The notes beneath the pieces are model-generated. The model worked only from the letters and a program-made list of their open reading frames with translations. It had not been told where the DNA came from and made no database searches. From assembly GCA_947645965.1 (NCBI GenBank), contig CANSES010000002.1, positions 13,620 through 77,619 of the forward strand: a stretch of 64,000 nt of DNA, in the 5' to 3' direction. Below, piece after piece: positions 8,156-16,358 of this stretch. Position 1 is the first letter of the stretch. Each line of letters opens with the position of its first letter. The position numbers and the translations under genes are program-made. Source of the stretch: an uncultured Enterorhabdus sp. (GTDB lineage Bacteria > Actinomycetota > Coriobacteriia > Coriobacteriales > Eggerthellaceae).

Positions 8156-9583
8156 ATGAAGGCCTTGGAAAAGAAGTGCTCTGCTGGGGCCGTCCGCGGG
8201 TTCGCGGCGCTGATGCTGGTACTGGGCGCCACCACGCTCATGAACGGTTCCATCTTCCCGCAGTTCGACGCCATTTTCATGTTTGCCCGCGACATCTCCG
8301 TCACCTGTTCAGCGGTCACGCTACTGGGATTGGGGCTTGCCGCCTACCGGGCGTCCCATTTGCTGCGGCATCGGACGTTGGTGGGGGCTGCGGCGGCCTG
8401 TCTGGTAGTCGGTGGCGCCCTGCTGGCCGCGGGACTCGCGCTCGCCTCGCCAGCAGCCCTGGTGGTCGGAGCGAGCATTGTGGCGGCGGGAAGAGCCGTG
8501 GCCACGGTGACAACAGCCCTCTTTGTCGCGCGACTGGCATCGCACCAAGCGGCCATGGTGATCGCCGTCGCCTACACGCTGCAGCTGGTCGCAAGCCCCC
8601 TTGCGGGGACGATCCCACCCGCAGCCGCCACCGTCCTCTTCCTCGCCTTCCCATTGGCGGCGCTCGGCCTCACTGCCCGAGACGCCGGCTTCTTCTTCGA
8701 CGCTGCCCGCAACCGCCCTTCCCCAAGCGACCTATCCGTTACACGGCCGGCCTCGTTTTTGGCTCCGTTCTCGGCGCTATTCTGCTGCCTATTTCTGTTC
8801 CAGGTTGCCTTCGGTTTCGCGCTTCGCTTCGACGAGGTGGCGGGCGCGCCCCGCACTTCCCTCTTCTCGGCGGTGCCACTGGCGCTCGTGGCCCTCTACG
8901 TAGTTTTTTCACAACGGCGTTTTCCGGCCGACGGCGTCGTGCAGCTGTCGGCACTTGTGGTGATGGCGGGCTTTCTGCTGTCGGCCCAGCCGCTGCTCGC
9001 CACCAACGGGCCCGCAGCCGATGTAGCGCTGCTGAACGCCGGCAACGGGCTGTTCTCCATGGCGGCCCAAATGGCGCTCATAGCCATCGCCGCCCGTAAC
9101 CCCCTGGGAGCCATTACCACGGCGGCCTGGGGAAATGGCGTGTCAGCTTTGGGGTCGCTCGTGGGGGCAGCAGCCGGCATGATCGCCAACGGGGCAACAG
9201 CGGGAAGCCCCCTGCTGCGAGCAGCCATCCCCGCCGTGCTGCTGCTGGTGTTCGCCGCGTATGTGATAATGGGCCTGAAGCGCTTCACATTCGCAGGCGC
9301 CATCGATGGCATCGAGCCGGTGGCCGCTGAACCGGCAACGTCGGAGGTCGCCCAGACGCCCGAGAAGGCCTTCGCCGCCCGCTGCGAAGCCGTTGCCGCC
9401 GAGTTCTCGCTCACACCACGCGAAGCCGAGGTATTCGCCATGTTGGCTCGGGGACGCGACCGCAGCTACATCGAGGAGGCACTCGTGGTGTCACGCAACA
9501 CCGTGAAGGCCCACGTGAAGCACGTCTATGCGAAACTCGGCATCCACTCGCACCAAGAGCTCATCGATCTGGTGGAACAGTAG
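8156..9583 (+). CDS. Membrane-embedded LuxR-family regulator, module A
   Basis: A 475-residue protein with about ten to twelve hydrophobic helices over residues 1-390 and a C-terminal LuxR helix-turn-helix (SLTPREAEVFAMLARGRDRSYIEEALVVSRNTVKAHVKHVYAKLGIHSHQELIDL). There is no receiver domain. This architecture is common in Eggerthellaceae next to flavoprotein/cytochrome clusters, where it is thought to sense substrates at the membrane. I placed the start at the ATG after GGGAAGGGAGG; an open frame further upstream is antisense-composition sequence within the flavoprotein gene. It probably controls the upstream module A genes. Confidence 0.85.
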   Translation: MKALEKKCSAGAVRGFAALMLVLGATTLMNGSIFPQFDAIFMFARDISVTCSAVTLLGLGLAAYRASHLLRHRTLVGAAAACLVVGGALLAAGLALASPAALVVGASIVAAGRAVATVTTALFVARLASHQAAMVIAVAYTLQLVASPLAGTIPPAAATVLFLAFPLAALGLTARDAGFFFDAARNRPSPSDLSVTRPASFLAPFSALFCCLFLFQVAFGFALRFDEVAGAPRTSLFSAVPLALVALYVVFSQRRFPADGVVQLSALVVMAGFLLSAQPLLATNGPAADVALLNAGNGLFSMAAQMALIAIAARNPLGAITTAAWGNGVSALGSLVGAAAGMIANGATAGSPLLRAAIPAVLLLVFAAYVIMGLKRFTFAGAIDGIEPVAAEPATSEVAQTPEKAFAARCEAVAAEFSLTPREAEVFAMLARGRDRSYIEEALVVSRNTVKAHVKHVYAKLGIHSHQELIDLVEQ

Positions 9584-9644
9584 AGGGCGCCGGTTTTAGC
9601 ACACACCCTCATCGCCCGTAAGATGCAGCGACGCTGAACACTTC

Positions 9645-9666
9645 CCAGCGGCCACTTTTCCGCTGG
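9645..9666. terminator. Hairpin after module A luxR
   Basis: CCAGCGG at 9645-9651 pairs with CCGCTGG at 9660-9666. The T residues are in the loop rather than after the stem, so termination is uncertain. Confidence 0.3.
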
Positions 9667-9751
9667 CCTGTCAACGGGAAAAGCCGTAGCTTAATTATGA
9701 ACAATTACTCGCCATTTCGCGGATTCGGGCGCGGACGCGCAGCGCCGCCAT

Positions 9752-9757
9752 TAGAAT
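9752..9757 (+). promoter_or_regulatory. -10 box TAGAAT of degV
   Basis: TAGAAT lies 32 bases before the degV start, with a GGAGGT ribosome site between them. The -35 is weak. Confidence 0.35.
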
Positions 9758-9789
9758 ACTGGGAAAACGACTTTTACTCGGGAGGTACC

Positions 9790-10662
9790 ATGGCCATTCG
9801 CATCATCGTGGACTCGTCGGCAGACATGGAAGAGGACTACGCCGCCGCCCATGGCATCACCATCATCCCCATGACCATCACCTTCGGCGACGAGGAGTTC
9901 GCCGAGGGCGTCGACATCAGCCGCACCGAGTTCTTCGAGCGCCTCATCGCCAGCGACGAGCTGCCGCGCACGAGCCAGATTCCCCCCATGGTGTTCCAGG
10001 ACCTGTTCCAGGATGCCGTGGCCGCCGGCGATACCGTGGTGTGCATCACGCTTTCCAGTCACATCTCGGGCACCTACCAGAGTGCGTGCATCGCCGCGGC
10101 CCCCTTCAAGGAGTCGGTCTTCGTGGTGGATTCGGAGAACGCCACCGTGGGCGAGCGCATCTTGGTGGAGCGGGCCTGGGCCCTGCGCGACGAGGGGCTT
10201 TCCGCCGCCGACATCGCCTACTGCCTCGATCAGGAGAAGAAGGACATCCGCCTTGTGGCGGCCCTCGACGGCCTGGAGTACCTGCGCCGTGGCGGCCGCA
10301 TCTCCGGTGCCGCGGCGGCCATCGGCGGCCTTCTGTCCATCAAGCCCGTGGTGGGCGTGGTGGACGGCAAGGTGGTCGTGCTGGGGAAGGCCCGCGGGTC
10401 GAAGGCCTCGCGGTCCATGGTGTTCGAGGAGATCGAGAAGGCCGGCGGCATCGACTTCACGCGCCCGGTGTGGGTGGCCTATTCGGGCCTGTCCGACAAG
10501 ATCGGCCGCAAGTACATCGCCGATTCCCTGGCCATCGCCGCCGAGCAGGGCATGATCGAGAGCCCGGATGCCCTGGAGTTGCCGCTCACCCTCGTCGGCG
10601 CCGTCATCGGCACCCACGTCGGCCCCGACGGCGTCGCCTTCGCCTTCTTCGCCCGGGAATAG
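9790..10662 (+). CDS. DegV family fatty-acid-binding protein
   Basis: DegV/FakB proteins hold a fatty acid for phosphorylation by FakA. The 290 residues contain the family blocks IRIIVDSSADM, ITIIPMTITFGDEEFAEGVDIS, TSQIPPMVFQDLF, ITLSSHISGTYQSA, VVDSENATVGER and LRRGGRISGAAAAIGGLLSIKPVV. The start is the ATG right after GGAGGTACC; an earlier in-frame ATG at 9697 has no ribosome site and lies upstream of the -10 box. Stand-alone gene; no fakA nearby. Confidence 0.9.
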   Translation: MAIRIIVDSSADMEEDYAAAHGITIIPMTITFGDEEFAEGVDISRTEFFERLIASDELPRTSQIPPMVFQDLFQDAVAAGDTVVCITLSSHISGTYQSACIAAAPFKESVFVVDSENATVGERILVERAWALRDEGLSAADIAYCLDQEKKDIRLVAALDGLEYLRRGGRISGAAAAIGGLLSIKPVVGVVDGKVVVLGKARGSKASRSMVFEEIEKAGGIDFTRPVWVAYSGLSDKIGRKYIADSLAIAAEQGMIESPDALELPLTLVGAVIGTHVGPDGVAFAFFARE

Positions 10663-10697
10663 CGGAAAACCTGCTCTCCTTGTGACTCCCCGCGGTC

Positions 10698-10807
10698 GGG
10701 AGCGCGGGGTATTCTGATTCGCTCGGGCAGTCCTCGCTTTGTGGAACAGTCCACTGGACTGTTCCAGTCGCTGCGGAACTCGCTCGGTCAGAACACCCCG
10801 CGCTCCC
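10698..10807. repeat. Long imperfect palindrome (110 bp) after degV
   Basis: Outer arms 10698-10717 and 10788-10807 are inverted copies over 20 bases with one mismatch. The centre is a perfect 11-base inverted repeat, TGGAACAGTCC-ACT-GGACTGTTCCA (10742-10766 region). The whole unit can fold into one long hairpin on either strand. It may be a dispersed repeat or a structured terminator region between the convergent degV and efp genes. Confidence 0.55.
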
Positions 10808-10833
10808 TCTACGCCCTACCATCGCTAAAACAG

Positions 10834-10859
10834 AGGAAGCCTCCCGAAGGAGGCTTCCT
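10834..10859 (-). terminator. Rho-independent terminator of efp
   Basis: A perfect 11-base stem (AGGAAGCCTCC/GGAGGCTTCCT) with a 4-base CGAA loop on the plus strand. Read on the minus strand, after the efp stop, the stem is followed by CTGTTTTAG. This is a canonical layout for efp. Confidence 0.8.
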
Positions 10860-10883
10860 GACCGGTGAGGTTTTCCCGCTTGA

Positions 10884-11447
10884 CTACACGCGCTTGATGA
10901 CGCGGCCGTCGCGGGTGTCGATCTGCAGGACGTCGCCGATCTCGATGAAGGTGGGCACCTGCACCTCTTTGCCCGTCTCCAGGGTGGCCGGCTTCAGCGT
11001 GTTGGTGGCGGTGTCGCCCTTGAAGCCCGGCTCGGTGTGGGTCACTTCCAGCTCTACGAACATCTGGGGCTCCAGGCTGATCAGCTCGTCGCCGGCGTAC
11101 AGCAGCGTGGCCTCGTCGTTCTCCTTCAGCCAGTCGGAGGCGGCGCCCACCATGTCGGCGGAGATGGGCTGCTGCTCGAAGGTGTCGTTGTCCATGAACC
11201 AGTAGTCGGCCCCGTCGTTGTACAGGTACTGCATCTTCTTGGACTCCAGGCGCACGGAATCGAACTTCGTGCCGGCGTTGAAGGTGTAGTCCACCACGCG
11301 GCCGGTCTTGATGTCCTTCAGCTTGGTGCGCACGAACGCGCCGCCCTTGCCCGGCTTCACGTGCTGGAACTCGACGATGGTGCACATCTTGCCGTTGTTG
11401 ATGATGCACATGCCGTTCTTGAAATCGGCGGTAGAAATGCTTGCCAC
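10884..11447 (-). CDS. efp: Elongation factor P
   Basis: Relieves ribosome stalling at polyproline. The 187-residue protein has the three OB-like domains at usual length and ends GDVLQIDTRDGRVIKRV. The modification loop reads KPGKGGAF with Lys34 at the tip, the site equivalent to the lysylated Lys of E. coli EF-P; no epmA/epmB is visible here. The start MASISTADFKNG matches family N termini. It is a single gene with a strong terminator. Confidence 0.96.
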   Translation of the reverse strand: MASISTADFKNGMCIINNGKMCTIVEFQHVKPGKGGAFVRTKLKDIKTGRVVDYTFNAGTKFDSVRLESKKMQYLYNDGADYWFMDNDTFEQQPISADMVGAASDWLKENDEATLLYAGDELISLEPQMFVELEVTHTEPGFKGDTATNTLKPATLETGKEVQVPTFIEIGDVLQIDTRDGRVIKRV

Positions 11448-11573
11448 GGATGCTTCCTTTCATGGTCACGCGCCGCGGAAACTGCTACGCTCGCACGTCG
11501 CGCCTGAATCAAACCGTTACATTATAGCCATCTTGCAGGCCCGCTGCAAAGTCTTCGGGGAAAGAACGCATCC

Positions 11574-12425
11574 CTAGTCGAGCACCGCGGCGTCCTCCCA
11601 GACCCCCGCCGCCTCGCGCCCGTCCTCGCGCGGCGCCGAGGCGCTCTCGGCCGAAGCCCCGTGCTCGCGACGTGCGGCCAGGGCGGCGCGCAGCTTCCCG
11701 TAGCCGGTCATGTACGCATTCACCGCCATACCCGTGAACACGGCGCAGGCAAGCGTGCCCTCGCGCACCCCTTCCACGTGGCCTAAAAACACCAGGCCCA
11801 GCACCGTGGCGGCGATAGCGCAGGTCAGATCGAAGCTCACCTTCACCGTACCGAAGCGGATGCCGGTCTTGGTGACGATGGCCTGCACCACGGCCTCGCC
11901 GCAGTTCATCACCGTGCCGGAGATGACCGTCATCACGATGCCAGCGGCCAGCACTAAAATGCCCACGGCCAGATACAGCCACGCCGCCAGATAGCCGGGC
12001 ACCTCCAAGGGGGCCAGCAGGGCCACGAACACGTCGATGCACAGACCGAAGAACACCGACACCGGCAACTGCAAGAGGTCGACGGGGCGGAAGTCACGGC
12101 GCAAGATGGCGATCTGGGTGGCCACGAGCAGGCACTGCCAGACCAGCATCAGGGTGCCGAAGGAGATCTCGGACAGCACGTGGCTCATCACGTAGGGGCA
12201 GGCGGAAATGGGCGAGTTGCCCAAGTTGCCCTTCACCACCAGATCGATGCCCAAGGCCATCACCGCAATGCCCGCCAGCATGAGCGCCACGCGGCCGGCC
12301 ATGAACAGCGCCGCACGGAATGAGGGACGCGACGAAGGCTGGACGGCGCCGGAGCGCTCGCGCCCCATCGACTTGCCCTTGGTGCGAATCTCGCTCCCTC
12401 GATTGATCTTCGACCGCATCGCCAT
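11574..12425 (-). CDS. YczE/YitT-like integral membrane protein
   Basis: Five to six membrane helices, with family-like blocks GIAVMALGIDLVVKGNLGNSPISACPYVMS, FGTLMLVWQCLLVATQIAILRRDF and FFGLCIDVFVALLAPL, as in the YczE/YyaS/YitT group of unknown function. The C-terminal 45 residues are hydrophilic. Several in-frame ATGs exist; I prefer 12425 (283 residues) because GAGAGGA lies about 10 bases upstream and the candidate -10 at 12469 would exclude the longest frame. ATGs at 12419 and 12446 are alternatives. Confidence 0.7.
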   Translation of the reverse strand: MAMRSKINRGSEIRTKGKSMGRERSGAVQPSSRPSFRAALFMAGRVALMLAGIAVMALGIDLVVKGNLGNSPISACPYVMSHVLSEISFGTLMLVWQCLLVATQIAILRRDFRPVDLLQLPVSVFFGLCIDVFVALLAPLEVPGYLAAWLYLAVGILVLAAGIVMTVISGTVMNCGEAVVQAIVTKTGIRFGTVKVSFDLTCAIAATVLGLVFLGHVEGVREGTLACAVFTGMAVNAYMTGYGKLRAALAARREHGASAESASAPREDGREAAGVWEDAAVLD

Positions 12426-12468
12426 CCTGTCACCGTCCTCTCGCATTCGCGTCGCTGCAATCCTTCTT

Positions 12469-12474
12469 GTTATA
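12469..12474 (-). promoter_or_regulatory. -10 box TATAAC of the YczE/YitT-like gene
   Basis: TATAAC on the minus strand about 44 bases upstream of the chosen start. The -35 is not obvious. Confidence 0.35.
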
Positions 12475-12515
12475 GCACGAGAGCGGGTACGGCTGCGGGG
12501 GCGGACAATGAGGAA

Positions 12516-12602
12516 GGCCGCTCGCGCAGGGCGTGCGGCCATTTCGTCTTTCTATGGATGGATTCAGACGGGAAGGGGCCCGCAGCCGCATGCCGCGGGC
12601 CC
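12516..12602 (-). terminator. Two GC-rich hairpins after the ABC exporter operon
   Basis: Stem GGGCCCGC/GCGGGCCC (12576-12602) and stem GGCCGC/GCGGCC (12516-12540) follow the last gene of the exporter operon in its direction. Neither has a long T run, so they are probable but not certain terminators. Confidence 0.45.
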
Positions 12603-12653
12603 ACTACTGCAAATCACGCGCACCGCGACGGAAGAATCGCGTGGCACCCGCTC

Positions 12654-13865
12654 CTACCGCGGAATCGCAGCGGCGGCGTTGCCGCCGGCTTCCGCGCTCT
12701 GGGTGCGCAGGCGCCCGGCCACGAGGGCCACCACGAAGATGGCGGCGGCGAACAGAACCAGTACCCCCACAGCCGGCAGCACGCCCACCGCGGCCCCTTC
12801 GGCCCCCACGGCGGCGTTCAGGCCCTCGCCGAGCCAGTACACCGGCGTGAACGTGGCCACGGCGCGCACCGCCTCGGGCATGAGGTCGAGGCTGATCCAC
12901 GTGCCGCCGAGAAAGGTCAGCACCATGCCCGTGATGTTCCCCACGGTGTTCGACGCGTTCTCGCCGCAGCCGAGCTGCCCGAGCAGAAACGCCAGAGCCA
13001 GCGGGATGAGCATGAATGCCAGCTCCACCCCGAGGGCCCGGGCGAGCGTGCCGGGCGGCAGCGCCGCCGCCGAGTATCCGAAGGCCACCAAGCCGATACC
13101 CATGATGACCGTCCAGACCGCGAGAGCCACCACGAGCCCCGCCACCAGCTTCTGCAGGCCCAAGCGCACGCTGGACGTCGGCGCCACGATGACGCGGCGG
13201 CGCACATCGGTGCGGTTGAACGCCCCCATGAGGATGCCCACGGACACCACCACGGCCACGGCGAGCGGGTAGGCGCTCCACATCAGGTAGAACAGGAAGG
13301 CCTCGCTGCCGGTCGCCGCGCCGGGCACGGGCACCTCTTCCACCACCGCCTCGTGCTCGTTGGCCGCCTCGGCCTGGGCCACCAAATCCGACGGCGAGGC
13401 CTCCGGCTGCAGGATGGCGACGGCCCGCACGAGGCTAAGGTACTGGTTCACCTGCGTGTCCACCAGCATGGCGGCCATGGACTCGAAGCTGAACACCACG
13501 TCCAGCGCCGGCGCCGGGCCGTCCCCGCGGGCAGCGGCCAGGTAATCATCCTGAAAGCCAGCGGGCACGATGAGCAGGTAGTCCACCTCCCCCGTGGCCA
13601 CGGCGTCCTGGCAGGCCCGCGCCTCGTCGGCCACCTCCACCGACGGCCCCTGCTCGGCCAGGAAGGCCGCCACCGAGCGGGAGAGCTCGCTGTCGTCCCG
13701 GTCGATCACCGCGAAGGGCACTTCGGCCCGCTCGTAGCCCTCGGGCACCGGCGGGTACACGCCGCTGGTGACGAACAGGCCCATGAGGCTCAAGAACCCC
13801 ACGTAGACGATCAGATAGATGGGGTGCCGCACCACCACCTCCAAGGCATATTTACAGGCTTGCAT
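12654..13865 (-). CDS. ABC-2 type exporter permease, distal gene
   Basis: A 403-residue ABC-2 permease: one N-terminal helix (HPIYLIVYVGFLSLMGLFVTSG), a large extracytoplasmic domain (residues about 40-200) and five or six C-terminal helices ending in the family block TFLGGTWISLDLMPEAVRAVATFTPVYWLGEGLNA. This layout resembles YhgE/Pip or LinEfflux-type permeases. The start overlaps the stop of the preceding permease by 14 bases. With that gene and the ATPase it forms a heterodimeric exporter; the cargo is unknown, possibly a lipid, peptide or antimicrobial. Confidence 0.82.
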   Translation of the reverse strand: MQACKYALEVVVRHPIYLIVYVGFLSLMGLFVTSGVYPPVPEGYERAEVPFAVIDRDDSELSRSVAAFLAEQGPSVEVADEARACQDAVATGEVDYLLIVPAGFQDDYLAAARGDGPAPALDVVFSFESMAAMLVDTQVNQYLSLVRAVAILQPEASPSDLVAQAEAANEHEAVVEEVPVPGAATGSEAFLFYLMWSAYPLAVAVVVSVGILMGAFNRTDVRRRVIVAPTSSVRLGLQKLVAGLVVALAVWTVIMGIGLVAFGYSAAALPPGTLARALGVELAFMLIPLALAFLLGQLGCGENASNTVGNITGMVLTFLGGTWISLDLMPEAVRAVATFTPVYWLGEGLNAAVGAEGAAVGVLPAVGVLVLFAAAIFVVALVAGRLRTQSAEAGGNAAAAIPR

Positions 13866-15039
13866 AGCGCTGCCTCCTCATGAACAAGGCGCTGAGGGCG
13901 AACAGCGCCACGGCGAACGCGCCGAGGACGGCCATATTCCCCGCGAACACGTCCAGGCCGTCGTAGTAGTACAGGCTGTAGAACACGTCGCAGATGGCCT
14001 TCGCCGGATTCAGCGACGAGAGCAGCGGGAAGTCCCGCGCCACCGTATCGGCCAGGGCCATGCAGGGCTCGCCGTAGAGCCCCGTGAACAGCGAGAGCAG
14101 GCAGACCAACCCGGTCAGGATACCGGTCTTGGAACCGACGTCGATCTTGGGAAGCGACCCCAGGGCCGCACCCAGAGCGCAGGCCACGAGCGCCGCGCCG
14201 GCCAAGCCCACCACGCACCAGCCCTCGCGGCCGGCGAAATCAACGCCTACGACGAACCGCGTATACAGAAACGCGATGACCAAACAGCCGAAGGACAGAA
14301 GCCAGCAGGCCGCAAGCGTGGCCGCGAGCGTGCGCGTGCGCCCGATGGCCCCCAGCGCCCGGCGCGCCCCCAAAGGCGAGAGATTCGGCTGGGTCCAGCA
14401 CACGGCGCACACGGCTATCTGGGCACCGAACAGAGCGGCCATGGCGAACAGGGCGTAGTAGAAGCGCACCGACTGCTTGGGAGCGCCGTGAGTGAGCGCC
14501 ACCTCCTCGGTGACGGCGCCGCCATCGAAGGCCTCCGCGACCCGTGCCGGGTCGGCGAATGCCCGCGAGTCGGTCTCGGCAAGGGCCCTCATGAGATCGG
14601 CATCGCGCCCGTAGGTGGCCACCACCGATTCCAGGATGCTGCGGTTGATGGCGTCACCGTCGGCCGTGGGGTTGATCTTGACACCGGGAGCCACGGCCAG
14701 CACTGGCTCCCCTTCCCCGTTCACCGACAGCACGCCGGCCACCTCGCCGGCGATCAGGGCCGCCTGGGCTTCCTTCTCGTCGACGAAGGAGCGCAGGGCC
14801 AGCAACGAGTCGTCGCCGGCCTCGCCGAGGGAGGCGACCACCCCCGAGAAGGGCGACCCGTCCCAGGCCTTATCGGCCACCACGCCCGTGGGCACCGGGT
14901 CGTAGTCGGTCATGTCGTCGAGCCCCGCGAACAAGAACATGAAGATGGTCGCCATCAGCAGGGGGAAGACGAGCGACCAGATGAACAGCGCCTTCTCGCG
15001 CACAAGCGCCCGCAGGGTACTCACGAATAACGTAGCCAT
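13852..15039 (-). CDS. ABC-2 type exporter permease, proximal gene
   Basis: A 395-residue permease with the same plan as the next gene: helix 1 (LVREKALFIWSLVFPLLMATIFMFLFAGL), a large external domain to about residue 200, and a C-terminal membrane bundle with the block LLSSLNPAKAICDVFYSLYYY. It starts 9 bases after the ATPase stop and overlaps the next permease, so one operon encodes both halves. It is the paralogue of its neighbour. Confidence 0.82.
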   Translation of the reverse strand: MATLFVSTLRALVREKALFIWSLVFPLLMATIFMFLFAGLDDMTDYDPVPTGVVADKAWDGSPFSGVVASLGEAGDDSLLALRSFVDEKEAQAALIAGEVAGVLSVNGEGEPVLAVAPGVKINPTADGDAINRSILESVVATYGRDADLMRALAETDSRAFADPARVAEAFDGGAVTEEVALTHGAPKQSVRFYYALFAMAALFGAQIAVCAVCWTQPNLSPLGARRALGAIGRTRTLAATLAACWLLSFGCLVIAFLYTRFVVGVDFAGREGWCVVGLAGAALVACALGAALGSLPKIDVGSKTGILTGLVCLLSLFTGLYGEPCMALADTVARDFPLLSSLNPAKAICDVFYSLYYYDGLDVFAGNMAVLGAFAVALFALSALFMRRQRYASL

Positions 15040-15048
15040 GGCGCGCCC

Positions 15049-16086
15049 CTAATCCCGCAGCTCTTTGCCGGTGATTTCCAAGAACACGTCGTTCAAGGTC
15101 GGCGGTTCGGCGTACACGCGGCCCGGGGCGCACCCCTCGGCGGCCAGCACGGCCAGCACGTCGGCCACGTTGCGGGCCCCCTGCTCGCACTGCACCGTCA
15201 GCTCCGGCTCGCTGTAGGTCACGCGGCGCACATGGGGCAGCGCGGCCAGGCGCTCGCGGGCAGTCGGCGCGAGCCCCGCCACCTCCACCATGATGCGCTC
15301 GCCGGCGCCCACCATGGCCTTCAGCTCGCCGTTGGTGCCCACGGCCACCGAACGGCCGCGATCCATGATCATGATGCGCGAGCAGATCTCCTCCACCTCT
15401 TCCATATAGTGGCTCGTGTACACCACGGTGCAACCGCGCTCGTTCATGGCGCGAATACCCTCCAGAATGGCGGCGCGGCTCTGGGGATCCACGGCCACGG
15501 TGGGCTCGTCGAAGAAGGCGAGCTGGGGTTTGTGGGCAATGCCGCAGGCGATGTTCAGCCGGCGCAGCAGACCGCCCGACAGCTTCCGCGGCCGAAAGCC
15601 CGTGTAATCGCCGAGCCCCACGAACTCGATGGCCTCTCCCACGAGCCGGGCCCGCTCGCGCCGGTCGTCCACATACAGGGCGCAGAAGAAGTCGATGTTC
15701 TCCCGCACGGTCAGCTCGTCGAACAGGGCCACGTTCTGGGGCACCACGCCGATCTTGCGCTTCAGGTCGTAGCGCGTGGGGGTCATGGGCTCACCGAACA
15801 GGCGGATGGAGCCCTTGTCGAAGGTGAGCAGCTGCAAGATGCAGTTGATGGCCGTGGTCTTGCCCGAGCCGTTGGGGCCTAAAAGCCCGAAGATCTCCCC
15901 GGGGGCGATGGTCAGGCTGAAGTGGTCGAGAGCCACCACGTCGCCGTAGCGCTTCACCAGGTTGTCCACGGCCACGATGCTGTCGGCCGCCCCAGGGCCC
16001 GCGTTCGGGGCCGTCGGCGCCGCCGCGGGGGCGTTGGCGGGACTCGGGGCGGCATCGGTGGCTGCCGTTGTCGAGATATCGTCCAT
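15049..16086 (-). CDS. ABC exporter ATP-binding protein
   Basis: A 345-residue ATPase with an Ala/Pro-rich N-terminal extension of about 35 residues, Walker A GPNGSGKT, Q-loop GVVPQNVALFDELTVREN, signature LSGGLLRRL (Leu for the usual Gln), Walker B LAFFDEP and the H-loop YTSHYMEEVE. The C-terminal 90 residues are the regulatory domain typical of DrrA/CcmA-type exporters. First gene of the operon, divergent from the two-component system that probably controls it; an operator copy lies 63 bases upstream of its start. Confidence 0.9.
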   Translation of the reverse strand: MDDISTTAATDAAPSPANAPAAAPTAPNAGPGAADSIVAVDNLVKRYGDVVALDHFSLTIAPGEIFGLLGPNGSGKTTAINCILQLLTFDKGSIRLFGEPMTPTRYDLKRKIGVVPQNVALFDELTVRENIDFFCALYVDDRRERARLVGEAIEFVGLGDYTGFRPRKLSGGLLRRLNIACGIAHKPQLAFFDEPTVAVDPQSRAAILEGIRAMNERGCTVVYTSHYMEEVEEICSRIMIMDRGRSVAVGTNGELKAMVGAGERIMVEVAGLAPTARERLAALPHVRRVTYSEPELTVQCEQGARNVADVLAVLAAEGCAPGRVYAEPPTLNDVFLEITGKELRD

Positions 16087-16119
16087 GGACGCTCCTTCTC
16101 CGTTTTCGTTGCTGCCGCC

Positions 16120-16125
16120 ATTATT
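16120..16125 (-). promoter_or_regulatory. -10 box AATAAT of the ABC exporter operon
   Basis: AATAAT on the minus strand 34 bases before the ATPase start. The -35 (TTCTGC) is poor and sits against the operator at 16149-16163, as expected for an activated promoter. Confidence 0.4.
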
Positions 16126-16148
16126 TCAGGGGCCGCGCCGTCGCAGAA

Positions 16149-16163
16149 GTGCCAAATGTCACG
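16149..16163. promoter_or_regulatory. Operator copy 1, GTGCCAAATGTCACG
   Basis: A 15-base sequence identical to 16304-16318. It is a near-palindrome with half-site GTGNCA. It lies directly upstream of the exporter -35 position. I infer it binds the NarL-type regulator encoded at 17486-18202. Confidence 0.65.
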
Positions 16164-16303
16164 AATCCGCCGCGTCCTTTCCGGGGTGCCTTCCCCGCGC
16201 GCCTTCTCCGGTCGCGCCGGCAGCAGCCGAGGCCGTGCTCCGGGCACCTTTCCAACCACGGCAACGCCCATGCCCGCCCCCGCCCGTCCCTCACGGCAGG
16301 GGG

Positions 16304-16318
16304 GTGCCAAATGTCACG
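16304..16318. promoter_or_regulatory. Operator copy 2, GTGCCAAATGTCACG
   Basis: Second identical 15-base copy in the same divergent region. It lies just upstream of the -35 position of the histidine kinase promoter, suggesting autoregulation. Confidence 0.65.
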
Positions 16319-16346
16319 GTTTTCGCGCGGGGCGCCGCGCGCCCCT

Positions 16347-16352
16347 TATAAT
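16347..16352 (+). promoter_or_regulatory. -10 box TATAAT, six bases from the kinase start codon
   Basis: A perfect TATAAT is followed by GGCCCC and the ATG of the kinase. Transcription would begin at or next to the start codon, giving a leaderless mRNA. No Shine-Dalgarno sequence is present. Confidence 0.6.
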
Positions 16353-16358
16353 GGCCCC

